Shown here: positions 1 through 12,100 of the stretch, piece after piece | Numbering within the stretch: the stretch's first letter is position 1 | Layout: each line of letters starts with the position of its first letter | Assembly (NCBI GenBank): GCA_004151065.3 | Contig: NWUY0300046386.1 | Coordinates: forward strand, 81,878-118,485 | From: Larix sibirica | Taxonomy: Eukaryota; Streptophyta; Pinopsida; Pinales; Pinaceae | Length of the DNA: 36,608 bases | Direction: 5' to 3' | The notes under the pieces: model-generated | Database searches by the model: none | Told to the model about the DNA's origin: nothing | Seen by the model: the letters and a program-made list of their open reading frames with translations, nothing else | Made by a program: the position numbers and the translations under genes

Positions 1-650
1 CAATAAAATCTTCAAATATGTCTACATGTTGCTTTGCTGAAAAATCTCCATCTCCATCTCCATAAAAAGAGGTGATCCTCTGGGAATAATTCTGAGGGAG
101 GTCATGTAGAACATCTGGTAGGTCCAAAGGTGAAAATATGGAAGCCATTGGTCTGGGTGGATTATGGGGTAGGGGAGGGATATTCTAAGTATGGTTATTT
201 GCAAGGTTTGTGGTATGAGGCTGAGGGATTTGAAAACGAGGCTTAGCTCTTTCAAATTTAACAATATTCTCCAAATTACACCATATAGCATCTAACAGGT
301 ATGACTCAAGGCTATCTGGATTTATTTCAGCCGAATTTAAGTCTGAATTTGATTTAGACTTTAATAAGGGTCTTCCAATATCTATCTCTAGACTCAGTTC
401 ATGAAATTCAGATGACTCCTTTTCAGACACAACTCTTTCAATGTTAGAAAAACTAGCCTTATCTTTTTCACCCCTATGTCTAAGATAAACTTCTGGATTA
501 TCCACTCCTAGCAGAATCTCAGAAAAAGGGTTACCTCTAGTATGGATCTTTTTAGGGGCCAGGATGCCTTCCGAGATCTCTTTGGAAATGGATTTGGGCT
601 CCTCAATCTCCCCAGTGGAGCCTCCTTTGAATGAAATATTTGATGAATGG
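1..650 (-). pseudogene. gag-like N-terminal fragment, truncated by window edge
   Basis: A minus-strand frame opens near 650 and reads to position 1 with an in-frame TAG at 185-187. The first part is rich in Glu, Ser and Lys. After the stop comes a Pro-rich stretch, then DLPQNYSQRITSFYGDGDG and an Asp/Glu-rich segment ending at the edge. That segment resembles the 'P..F.GDG...A..H...F' entry of plant gypsy gag proteins. An overlapping minus-strand open frame at 508-786 is probably leader sequence. The stop indicates a decayed copy. No CCHC knuckle is in view because the C-terminal part lies outside the window. Confidence 0.55.
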
Positions 651-780
651 AGTCACCAAGGAAAAAACACACAACCTTCTTAAGAATTTGGAAACCTCTG
701 TTTTCCCACAGAAATTTCTTTTTTCTCTGAAAATCAGAATTGCTTATCATTCTCCTAGGGATGATAAGACACTCGTTCCT

Positions 781-795
781 CGACAACGGTGCCAG
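781..795 (-). other. Primer-binding site of the left LTR element
   Basis: The minus strand reads CTGGCACCGTTGTCG, continuing into AGGAAC. This resembles the TGGCGCCGTTGCCGGGGA sequence that follows the 5' LTR in many plant gypsy elements. It sits two bases after the inferred LTR end, where reverse transcription would be primed. Confidence 0.65.
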
Positions 796-797
796 TA

Positions 798-1096
798 TGT
801 TAGCACCTAAAACATACCCTAAGGTTGCAGAGAGGTAGATTTAGGGTAACCACAAACCAATTAAGATCGTATTGCTGACCCAACACAATCAAAGAGGGAT
901 CTCTCTTAAAAAGGGACTGAAAATATTCAATGAGAAACATAGAGTCTTATTACTCAAGATATTCATGCATAGTAGATCCAAAAGGTCATATTTCTTGTAG
1001 GACTATTTGGTTTTTTAAATGTTGTTTGGTTGAAAAGCAACATGGATATCCATTGGGCATTAGAGTCAAAACATACAGCAGATGAAAATTCTAACA
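798..1096 (-). repeat. Putative 299-bp 5' LTR
   Basis: On the plus strand the block starts TGTTAG at 798 and ends CTAACA at 1096, a perfect 6-bp inverted terminal repeat of the TG...CA type. The minus-strand 3' end lies two bases from the primer-binding site. The partner LTR is outside the window, so the outer boundary at 1096 rests only on the terminal inverted repeat. Confidence 0.55.
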
Positions 1097-1777
1097 ATGA
1101 TTTGCAAACACACCTAGAGTCAGAGGCGAGGAAACCACCAGTCTATAGTCAAAATGCTTTTAGTTGGGTGATTTAGAAGAAAGATGAACAATCCACCGAT
1201 ATGGAGCATAAGAATATAATTCTATATCAATTTTAGTAGAAACTGTTTGTGGAATACTTGGAATGAAAAGAATAGGGAATAATCATTATGAATCCTATTC
1301 AAATACTACACTAATCCAAGCATAAATAGCATAACAGAATGAATTAAACAATGAAAGGGGGAACATTCACATGGGAAAAGAAACAAATAGACTATAAATC
1401 TAATGACACATGAATCTCTAAGAAAACTCCTGCAAGGCTTTACCAACTTTATTAAAACAGTCTCAAAATGTTCAGCACAGAACAATACATAGTTCCTAGA
1501 GTTTTCAATCCTTCTTCATTCGATTACATTGAATTTATAGATGTCTTGAGCCTCAGGATTGACCTTCTCTAAACAGAAAACGGTTACAATTCCTAGTGAC
1601 ACCTAACCTGGGCACATTCGCCACTACTACCTTAGGACAAAGTTGCCAATACTGGCCTAAATGTTTTTTACATTTACTGGTCATTTTCACTACATGACAG
1701 CTGACTCTTAACCAAAATACAAAAATGATCCTACTAGCTGCTCCTACAGCTAGCTGCCTCCACTCTCCTCAAATCCT
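1097..1777. other. Intergenic stretch, nothing recognised
   Basis: AT-rich sequence between the inferred LTR edge and the decayed minus-strand frame. I see no coding frame, repeat or RNA gene that I can support. Confidence 0.5.
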
Positions 1778-2524
1778 TTATGCTCCCAACTTTATTTTTG
1801 CCTTACCATATTTTTCAATTAATTTCCATTGCTTGGCTGTGGGAAGGTCTAGGGTGGCAATCTCCTTGAGAAGCACTCTCATTTCGGTTTGTTCCTTGTA
1901 TGAGTAACCTGTGTGGAGTGTTCGAGCATCCTTGAAGGTCGAGGCTAAATCAAAATCTTTTGTCAATTTATCGGCCACTATCCTCCCTGTAAAAGGCTGC
2001 TCCATGCCTGTGAAGCCTTCCTGGTCTATCCTGCAATCCCACAATTTAGCTTTATATTCCTCCCTCGCTCGCATGGTTCCATCATCTTCCCAAAATATGG
2101 GAAAACCCTTCCTAAACAAGGACTCAAATGCTTCTTTGAACATCTTCAACTGGTTAGCTAGGATATCTACCCCTGACTGGGTGATATTTGCCTACTGGTG
2201 CTTGTGGATTACCCTCTTTGCCCAGATGATTGTCGCCACCCTATCATTGATGTTTGCTGCCTGTAGTTGGTCTTCATATAGACCATTCAGAAATTCTACT
2301 GCATTTTAAGCGTAATCCATGGGATTCTTGTTCAGATTTTCATTGGCCACTATTACAGCTTGCCTTGCTTGCTTAACCACAGCCTCCTTATCTAAAATGT
2401 AGCCCAAATAATGTCTCAGATATTCTTCCTGCAGAATGATATCATCCCAAATGATCTTCTTAGATTCCTACGGTGCCTCCTGCCCTATCACCTGTTGCTT
2501 CAACCTATCAAGATCATCTTGCAT
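1778..2524 (-). pseudogene. Decayed reading frame, unknown family
   Basis: A single minus-strand frame of about 249 codons starts at an ATG (complement of 2522-2524) beside the assembly gap and ends at 1778. It is interrupted by three in-frame stops (TAG, TAA, TAG), all before the last 123 codons, which are open. Between stops the translation looks protein-like: charged helix-forming segments, then FPIFWEDDGTMRAREEYKAK and a C-terminal AKQWKLIEKYGKAKIKLG. No frameshift is needed to read through, so it decayed by point mutation. I do not recognise the family; an accessory retroelement ORF or a dead host gene are both possible. Its 5' end may be cut by the gap. Confidence 0.5.
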
Positions 2525-2525
2525 C

Positions 2526-2527
2526 NN
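2526..2527. other. Assembly gap (NN)
   Basis: Two undetermined bases separate the retroelement-type sequence on the left from the GC-richer promoter sequence of the TIC gene on the right. The true distance and even adjacency of the two sides are uncertain. Confidence 0.95.
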
Positions 2528-2869
2528 GGCGTGATCGGGCGGCCTGGAAAAAAGGGCGGACCTTGTGGAAGATAATGGCCGTTCGATTTAAATCAGTATG
2601 ACGTGGGCAGGTAGAGGCTTAGTTTATTTTCTGGCCAATATTAATTAATTAGCAAGAATTTTCGGGGAGCATTATTTTATTTTATTATTTATTATTTTTC
2701 GTTCGACAGTGGAGTGGCGAGTTTTCTTTGTGTTGAGGGGATTGAAGAATGAAAAGGAAAGGAAGAACGGTGAATGCAGCAGGGTAAGCCGATTTGCAGA
2801 AGCTTAGCGGGCGGTCATATGGTCTGAAACCAGGATAAGGTGTCTCTGTAACGATTAAGGAAGAAATTC
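2528..2869 (+). promoter_or_regulatory. TIC proximal promoter and 5' leader
   Basis: A GC-richer stretch begins right after the gap, followed by an AT-rich tract (about 2640-2700) and a purine-rich leader. TGACGTGG at 2599-2606 contains an ACGT core of the bZIP/G-box type. A TATA-like region could lie in the AT-rich tract, but no single box is convincing. An in-frame TAA at 2849-2851, seven codons before the ATG, shows the coding frame does not extend upstream. The transcription start is not determined. Part of the promoter may be lost in the gap. Confidence 0.45.
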
Positions 2870-3178
2870 ATGGAGAGAAACCGTGAAGGAAGGCGAGGAG
2901 GAGGATTTGGAGGAGGGTCTATGAATGGGCACAACAATAAGCGGAGGAGGCTAGAGCCGCAGCATAATCACCACTATTCATACGAGCAGGAAGGAAGCAG
3001 CAATGAAGAAGAGGAGGAAGAAGAAGAAGTAGACATAGCGATGGCAGCCATTAAAGGAGCAGAGGTAGGTGGGTCTTCTGAAGAAGAAGACGATGACGAT
3101 GATCTGCCACCGCCAGTTGTAGCTCATCATCATCGTCACAGCTCTGGGAAATTGAAGAGGCAACGAAATCATGCAAAG
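2870..3178 (+). CDS. TIC: TIC exon 1
   Basis: 103 codons, phase 0 exit, donor AAG|GTGATG. It encodes the family's MERNRE start, a Gly-rich stretch, a KRRR cluster near residue 24 and a Glu/Asp run from GAA/GAG/GAC repeats. The ATG is fixed by an in-frame stop at 2849-2851. Confidence 0.88.
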
Positions 3179-6100
3179 GTGATGAATTGATAAACACCCA
3201 CATCTAGATGAATCTCCATTTATACCCAATATAGATAAATCTCAATGAAAGCCTTAGCCTTATGTTGTTTTGTTCAGGGATAAGCTCAATCTTTTTTTTC
3301 TAGGACGGGGACAAAGTATTTTGTGTTACAATGGTGATGTGCGGATTTGATGATATTTGGTTGTTTCAGGAAGAGGAGGAGGATGAAGAGGAGGAAGCAG
3401 CAGCAATAGCAGCAGTAGCTCCCGTGGACCTTGCAGTCCCTGTTCCTCGCAAGCTTCGCACAGGTCTGCGCCTAATGTTCACATGCTGTTTAGAGATGTA
3501 AGCAAATTTAAAACGTAAATAAACGAGTATATGCCATTTTTTTTACGAATTTGGTTTGAGCTTGGGGAACCCGCTGTTACTTTGGTTTTGTATTTGGATT
3601 GGAATAGCGATGAAGAAACGGTACCAGGAGAGTCCTCCTCGGCATCATATGAATGAGAGTGATGGTGGTTCCATCTCCAAGAAGAAGCAGAAGCAGCCGT
3701 CGCCGTCCAATGGAAGAATCAGGCTCCCACCACCCAATTCAAAGCAGGCGTCTTTTGAAGATGCATCTCTCAAATCAGCAGCCTCAAGGACGGTCAGTAG
3801 ATTCATCTACCACCATATTGTGTATTTTTGGTCTCTAAGCTACGTTTTTCGTCGGATTGGCATTAAATCGTTTTTTTCTTTCTTGCAGAAGCCCAGCAAT
3901 CACAGTAAGCCCAGGGCTGCCAAATTAGCCAAGGTATGCTTTGCCTTCCTTTAACTACATTTGATTTTTGATTACCCTTATCCAAGATTTGCTTACTGTA
4001 TTTGGGCATTCATGGATGATAGGGGAAACGATTGAAATTTTAATTTTCATCCATATACACAACTAAAAATCATGTATTCGCATTGAAAGTGACTGATAAT
4101 GAACATTGATTGGAAAGGTCTAAAGCTGGAAATCAGGGTGTAGACAACCAACCTACATTTTGTGCACAAATCCAATTTAATTCTTCTTCCTTCCTGACAA
4201 TGAAAACCCAGCAAATAGGCTTGTTCAGTGAACCGTTATAATCCTCACCCCGCAGTTCACACTGGCCAAGAGAATAAAGTCTAGCAATTGTGAAGTCCTT
4301 ATGAGGTAATCATGGTTCCTGATTCGTACTCCTTTAGCAACATCCAATATTACACATATTTAGGATTGATTTGTTAGCAAAATTAAAGCAGATGCCGAAA
4401 ACATTTGTATATTTAATTATGAGCTGTTAAACTAATAGAAGCATAACGCTTGACACAAAAAACACAGGATTAAGTTGAATATTGGTGAGATGGGAGGTTA
4501 CGCACTTGATGCTCTGCACAATACATAGAACTTGCTTTGGTTTCTGCACATGTTGACAGTTTTATGGATCTTCCAGTATAGAGGCATAAGTGATGTCCAT
4601 ATTCCTTTGCATCATAGGTGGAGATACTCAACAACTGGGAACCTGGCTTGTTATCTGCTTGGGGGATCTCAAGCTTACTATGCTTTCTTATAGTACTAAA
4701 GATGGTATGCCTGCTGCTCATGACCACGTTTGTATGCTAAGGTTTGGTTAATGCATGCAGATATCCCCATCAAAGCAGGAAGTGGAGGTTGCTGAAACTT
4801 TATATGATCTTGCAAGGATGTTTGTAAATCAGGCAAGACCTAATGAACCAATTCATGAAGTTAAGTCTGATCCAAAGCTAGAATGGAAGCATGAGGTGAA
4901 ACTTGAACCAGCAACTACTACTTCATTACTGCCTGCATCGGATGCAACATCAGCTCCATCCATACCACTGGCTCCATCATCTGGTCTTGGACCATCTGTT
5001 GCTGCTGCTAGCTCCCCATCGTCAACTCAGACTCCTGTTCACTCAGGAGGTATGATTTTGATGCTTATTCCTGTAAATATTGAATCTGCATTGTGAACAC
5101 AATTCTTTCTTAATCTACAATCAATAGAATTAGATTATAATGTCAGCTTAATTCCCATGCTCTGTGGTGTCAATACTACAAGTGTAGACTTCATACATTC
5201 AAAGCTATGTTTTAGCTGTGTCTTTTTACTTCCAAAATCTTCATTCATTTCATTTAACTATGTTTGCAGCACCCAAAAAGAAACGGCCACATAGCTCAAA
5301 GGTGAAGGTGGGGGGAAAACCAGTGGCATCAACTGCTACTAGTCCATGCATATCGGCCACTTCATTGGGAGTTGCTACAGAGTTGGTTGACGCTAAACAG
5401 GTTCAGCAACAGATACAGTCTACCGGGATTCCTTCAGCAGGACCAATAGTAGTGCCAGAGGTAGCATTGACAACTGGCTCCCCCAACTCAACCAATGTTC
5501 CAGCATCATCTTTGCCAACTAAACAACTGCAAACGACAGATAATAACTCTGCAACAATTGATAAAAAGCCATCTAGAATTGAGGTCGGTTGTCATTCATC
5601 GGTAAACAACATAAGTACCAAAGATTCTGTAACTGCTGTTGACAAGAGACAGGATATTGTTGGGAGTTCTGTTGCAAGAGAAAGCATGACTAGCTCTGTT
5701 GCAAGAGAAACCATGACTAAAGTTGAGAATGAGGAGAGGCAAGTTTAATTTCTGGCATTTGTAATTCTAAATATGTTAGTCTAGCATATATATACTATAA
5801 TACTACTGATGTGCTATTCTAACAGTGTGATCCATATTGCTCACAGATCAGTGCCATCTCCTCTAGCTGAAGGTGATTGTACTACAAAAGTTGAAATTGA
5901 TTTGATGGTAAGCTTTAGAGTAGTTGCTTTTGCAACTTTGGATATATTCATGTGTGTTGGAAGCTGAAAAGACATAGTGGTAAATGAGGTGTTTGTGTTT
6001 AATTTAAGAAAGTTTAGGAACAATGTTGTAGCCTGTGATCATTTATTATCTGTTTGCAATTTCTTTGGAAATATTGTGCACATAATTGTCTCCAACCTGA

Positions 6101-9100
6101 GAATTGAATTGTATACTTCATGTTATAATGACTGTCTTTGAACTACGTGGGTCTCTGTCTTTTTTGCTTATAAAAAATTCTGTTTTGCTCACTTTTTTGT
6201 CGAGAGTAATAAGTTGTATGGTTTATTGGTAATTTTTCCTATAAATTTATTTGCAATTTTCTTTTACAGGCTCCTGCATGCATCTGCGCTTTTCCTTTAG
6301 AAGAATGTTCAAAATTTCAATGCAATTGTTTCTCTGGAGTTCAAAGGCTAACTGCTCCGTGGTTTATATTTTGTCATACTTAGCATGAATTTATTTGCAT
6401 TTTTTTCTTAATAGGCCCCTCCTAAAAGCAGCGAAAAGACAGAGGAGAACACAAATTCTAATATGTACAATGCAAAGGAGAAAGAGGAGGTTTGTTTTCT
6501 ATTTTTGATAGTCATCAAGAAATAGAGAATTCAAGCAATATCTATTGTTGTAAGAGATTACATCTTATTACTATGCTGTGGTTAGAGGATATGCTGATTG
6601 GTTCTACCATGGTTCATTTGCAACTGCAGTTTCATTAAGAATAATTTTGGAAAACATCTGCGTTACTTTCATGTTACAATGTATATAGCTCTTACCCGAT
6701 CTATTCATTGGCAGGTGGGCTCACTAACTGTTCCAGTAATTGAAAATGCGTTGTCAAACCAAGATAAAGATAAATATGAACCAGAACCCAAAGTTAAGAA
6801 CACTGAAATTTACGATGAAACTAAGGATTCTGTTGCGGACACAGGGCATGAGCAATGCAAAGATTGGTATCCTCAAAATAACAATGAAAAAGTTGGGGAT
6901 ACGGGAGAACTAACAGATTATTTGAGGCAGAGGGAGAAGCAGGATGTGGATAAACAAATGGCAGAGGAAGCTGTTGAAAAAGTTGTGGAAGATTCAAGGG
7001 ATCAGAAAGTAGATGGATCTGGTAGGTTGAATGCATCCCAATAAAACTGATATGGATTCTGTAACTGGATATATCTGCCCTTTTAAGTTGCTAGTGGGGG
7101 ATTCACTTATTTTCCTCGAGGCTTAATTGCTTTTGTTTCAATGCATTTTGATTGTTTTTGTTATTTCTTGTTCTTTATAAACAGATTTAGCTTTATTGCC
7201 TTCCATGATAACGAGAGCAGAAAGTAGCACTACAAGTCTACCACTATCTGTTTCTTTGGGCGTCACTGGCTTGCCTGGTGGGGCTCCTTCATTAGGGTAA
7301 TTTGCACTGAACTTTGGTTCCCTCTTTAGTGTGTAGAGAAATTTTCATATGGTGCATCGAAGCAGGGTATATTTCACATTTTAATTTGAAATCGTTGACA
7401 GGTATAACTCACTTGCCACAGAGGCTAGTGTAGGTGCTTCTTATTCATCTCCTGTTTCTGTAATGGCAACAACAACAGTTGAAGAGAAGAGTGCATTGAC
7501 ATCTGCGGTAACATGGTTTATACATGCTCTATGCATTTAGATTTATTCTCTTCCAAATATATTCTTTACTGCAACATATGATTTTATTAACAGCAAACTA
7601 CAACTATCTTCAGGGTCATTTTTTCTCCATCCATGTGAAGTACATGTTCTTTTGTTGCTAAGACACTTGATTCTTTAATTTCTTTTTCTTGGAAAAGAAT
7701 GTCAAGCTTTAACAGGGTATCTATTGCAATCTCATTACAGCGCAAAAGGCCAATAAATTAAGGATATCTAGAAGCCATTGATGAGCTGTATTTATTCCTT
7801 GAAGATCATTCAGGACATGTTTTTGGAATCAATCATATGTCACCCAAAGGGATTTTCCCAGACTTTTGCCTGTTATGGTGTAGATAATGGGCACTCCTTG
7901 TTAATAATTTAACTATTGCCGTAGGTATGTCTACCATGTAGGGTGGCTTAGACATTGTTACAATGCATGATCACTATTGATTTCAAACCATAGACATTAC
8001 ATGCAATACAACTTGGCTATCAACAACCAGGATTATGTCCATGAAAGGATAAAAGCATATGGATCTACCCACCTTTTCATGTTGGACAAATTTTGTGTCA
8101 TCATTTGAGATGCATTAAGTCCAAAATAAGAAAGATCATCCCTCTTGAAGCCTACTTGTACCACAATTCAAGTTCTTCCAAGATGAGTTGCAAGCATTCA
8201 CACCAAGTGGAGCGGTTGATGATTAGAGTTAATGCCAACTTGTTCAGGTATATGCTCATCGGCTCCTACAAGCCTCCCACTGAATTTCGTTCCTAAGCTT
8301 ATTCATTGTATTTGGTGATTTTTTGGAAAAAATGGGAATTTGTCAAAGATCAAACACTGCGAAATTTGATGGCAAACTTAACAAGCTTTATCATATGTGC
8401 TTTTGCACTGCTGATATTTTTTTAATTTTCATGGTGAACACAAACCAGGGAACTTAGGTTTTAAGTTAATCATAGACACACTTGTGGATCTATGCATTGT
8501 AGGTTAGTTGAAATTCATAAGCATAATATATTGGCTGTTTATAAATTGTAAGGCCGATTTGTAGAATTTGGTTGAAGAATGTAGGCCCCATTTTGCAGTG
8601 TCCTTAGAAATTGCAAGTTTAGCATGTGGTTCGTCAAAGGAGGTTGCAGTTTTCCATTGTGGGTGTTGTGAAATTGTTGCAATATAGGGACAACAACAAT
8701 CATGAAGAGATTGCAGACCCAAATTATACACCCAATAAGTACCACTCCTCTTTGAGTGCAAACCTCTACTACTAGAAGTTGCTGATTCAATTTTTGCAAT
8801 TCAGACTGATTTTGCAGCACTAGAATGTGGAATGTACAAGAATAATAATCAACATGGACGTCAAAGGTGAACCATCAACAATTACACGATCTGCTAAATT
8901 TCTGGATGGAATCTTTCCATTGATATATGTTGGTTCATTGTATAGTATAAGCTCTCTTGAATATCAAGAGGATTCTATTGTATACAGGACTTTGCCTACA
9001 CAGCCATTTTTAGAACTTATCACACAAAGCATCTCTACTCTTACAGTCTCACAACTTCTTGTAATATAATTTGAACAACTTTAGTATTTCATGGGTTCTC

Positions 9101-12100
9101 TTGTTTGTGTAATGTTGTAGTCTATCTTATTGTTATAATAAATTGAATCCTTAGTGCATGACGTCATAGCACCTAGCTGGAGCAGTTGAATATATAGTCA
9201 CCTTAACTATACCCATAAACACCATAACTTAGGCAATTCTTTAGAATTGCTTGGTTCCTTGAGCCTACCTTGAGTGTTCAAGTTAGTTTCACATTAGAGC
9301 AGGGAAGACACTATTATTTAGTTGGTTTCTCATTTCATTCTCATTTGGATGAGGTCTTCTTACTGTCGTCTAGGAATCAAGGCTTGTATTGTGTGCAGAC
9401 CAAGAGATTGTGATACAAACACTTGTAATACTTTGAAGGAGTGTTTCTCTTGGAATTGTAATTTGATAATCTCAATGGAGCATGGGGAGCCATCAGGACT
9501 ATTGGAGGATAGATTGAATCAAACTAGTTGGGTTGCTACCAAGCAGTTTTTGAGTGAATATTAACCACAATGAAACTGTTTTTGATTCTAGTGAAGATCT
9601 TGATCCCCATGTTAGAAAGATTGATGTGGGTGGTGATTCATAGGGTTATGCAGTTAGCCTATGATCCAAAAAGGCAACAAAGGTGTAGGAGTGTGAGGGA
9701 ACATACATGCTTCTCTAACTTGATCAAGAGAAGACTCTAAATTGCATGATTTGACCAGGCAATTAAAGGCATTAGCATTCATCACCACTTGTTTAAGACA
9801 ACTATATAATATCCTTAGAGGGCTATTGTAATTGAGTCCAGAAGTCCAAACTTTCAGATTCAATGGTAAATACCGTCGACGAATCTGCAATACTCATATC
9901 AAATCTGTAGTTTTGATCCACTTGTTCAGGACTACAATGAAGGATGCCATTGTTGATTATAACTTACAACTAGACATTATTTTGTCAATTGGGACTAGCT
10001 TGGGTGGTTGAGAGGAATGATTGTTATCCTCACCACCCAAGTCCAATTCCCGCAAGTGACATGTTGAGCTCTTAATGAATATAATGTTGTAAATTGTAAT
10101 ACTTTAGCCCTATGTTGACAAAGCCTTGAGCTTCTAGGAATTTGGTTTACCCTAGGTACCATCCTTAGAATGAAGGGAAGTACTTGGTGGGTTTCCCTGG
10201 GATGCGTATTTTATGGGAAAAAAACTAAACATTATTTCCAATTTCTTATGTAAAGAGTTTGGACGACTACCTCTCCAGTGGTTGTCTACCAATATCAAAG
10301 TGGCTAATTGATAGATTATAAAGTCTAAAGGGAAGCTAACTCAAGTTTCTATAAAATGATTCAACTTGAAGGCATTGATAAACTTTGAAATCATGACAAT
10401 GTCAAATATTATGAATGCCTACAAGGTCCTTTTTGGTTGGCCTTGGATCTAATCCATGTGTGAGAGGATCTTCCTTAATAAGTATTAAATGAAGTTTTGC
10501 TAATGCAATAGGAAAGTGGTTGTTCCTTTACCCAGGTCACACTCTAACATCTCCTCATCTCTTTCAAATGGGATGAGGAGACATTAGAGTATGACTTGGG
10601 CAATCTAAAATGTTGATTCCAATTGAATCCAAGGTTGAGTACTACATAAAATGTGTTGTTTATTTGAGCAAATTAGTGGATATTGATGAAAGGGGAGCTG
10701 CATGAATCCTCCCATGTACATTATCTTTGATTGAGGTAAATGAGTCGGAGCACCTTATGGAGGAGATGAAACAATTCTAGGAGCTGCATGAATCCTCCCA
10801 TGTACATTATCTTTGATTGAGGTAATTGAGCCAGAGCACCTTATGGAGGAGATGAAACAATTCTAGGAGCTGCATGAATCCTCCCATGTACACTATCTTT
10901 GATTGAGGTAATTGAGTCGGAGCACCTAATGGAGGAGATGAAACAAGTCTCGAGTTGACAAATTTTTGAAGATGGATTTGGTGCTACAAAGCACATTCAA
11001 AGATTCAAAAGAATGATGGAAGCTCTTTTTGATGAAGAGAGTGTGGAATTGTTCAATACACCTTGCTAGACGTGTTGTTCCCTTGGGGGATGACAATTTT
11101 TTTTGAAGGACTTTGGACATGGATTGAGTTGGACCTAAATGCCAATGATAAGATAAGATAAGATAATTTTATTAATGTCCACAAATGACCAAAGGAGCCA
11201 ACCTTAGCATCTCCAAAAGATGCTTAAGCTACAAGGCAACCATGTTCAACAGGAATTTGCATTTGTCAAAAGTTATTGTGCATCTACTCATCTCCATGAT
11301 TGACGAATGGGTGTACATGTGGCGGTACATTGAGGAAGAAAAGTGCTTGCAATAAATTGATGGGCAACAATTATGGACAAAAATGGAAATAATTTGGAAG
11401 ATGGTGGCATAGAATCTTGGCATACTCTTACGAAATATCCATTCCTTTGATTGATGCCAACCAAAGGATGTTTGAGCTACTTGTTCTTTCAATGTGATCA
11501 CCATAATTGGAAACTAACTGTAAATACTAAGCAAGTTGTGGAGCATTGTATGCGAGTAGATGGCCAACTGGGCACTATCAAATGAGCATTCAAGATATTA
11601 GCAAAACAATTCAGATTGAAGATACAAAGTTTACAATGTGAGAAGCATTGAATGATCCAGAGGAGATTGAGGTGGGAGGATATTAGGATGACAAAATTGT
11701 AGCAAAGGTCCTAGTAACTTTCATCTCTGTTGTCCTTTAGGTGTAGTGGGTTGGGAAATATATTCCTTCCTAGATGGCTACTCCATAAATAATGAAGTAT
11801 CTATCATGCCCAAAGATGAAATACTCATGATTTTTGCTACTCAATGGGGTAAGTTTTCATATTGAAGGATGCCCTCTATTTTGGTTAATGCACTTCTTGT
11901 TCCCCCCTTGTCATTATGATTGTCTTCTAGGAATTTATCCACAACTTTTTTTGAATTTTATCTAGATGATTGGGCATTATTTGAAACCTTGGATAAGCAC
12001 ATAACAAATCTCCAAATTATGCCATAGATCAGATGTCGGGATAAAGTGTCTTTGAATCCAGAGATTTCCTAGCTAATGGTCCCATTTGGATCTTTACTTG

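Larger units (their letters stand above)
1..1096 (-). mobile_element. 5' part of a minus-strand Ty3/gypsy-type LTR retrotransposon
   Basis: Read on the minus strand, this is an LTR (798-1096), a primer-binding site just inside it (781-795), and the beginning of a gag-like frame running off the left edge. The order LTR-PBS-gag fixes the orientation. The gag frame carries at least one in-frame stop, so the copy is probably dead. Protease, RT and integrase would lie outside the window to the left. The family assignment rests on the PBS type and a gag-like stretch near position 1-60, not on RT. Confidence 0.72.

Noticed and set aside
2978-3229. 83-codon minus-strand frame rich in Phe
   Set aside because: Antisense shadow of the GAA/GAG repeats of TIC exon 1.
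8504-8820. Possible copia-type gag or protease on the minus strand
   Set aside because: Neither a CCHC knuckle nor a DSGA motif could be found in any frame.
9120-9240. TGACGTCA palindrome (about 9160) as a regulatory element
   Set aside because: A single ACGT palindrome deep in a repeat-filled intron has no supporting context.
10694-10950. CRISPR-like or satellite array
   Set aside because: Three 86-bp units without spacers in a plant intron; an ordinary local tandem repeat.
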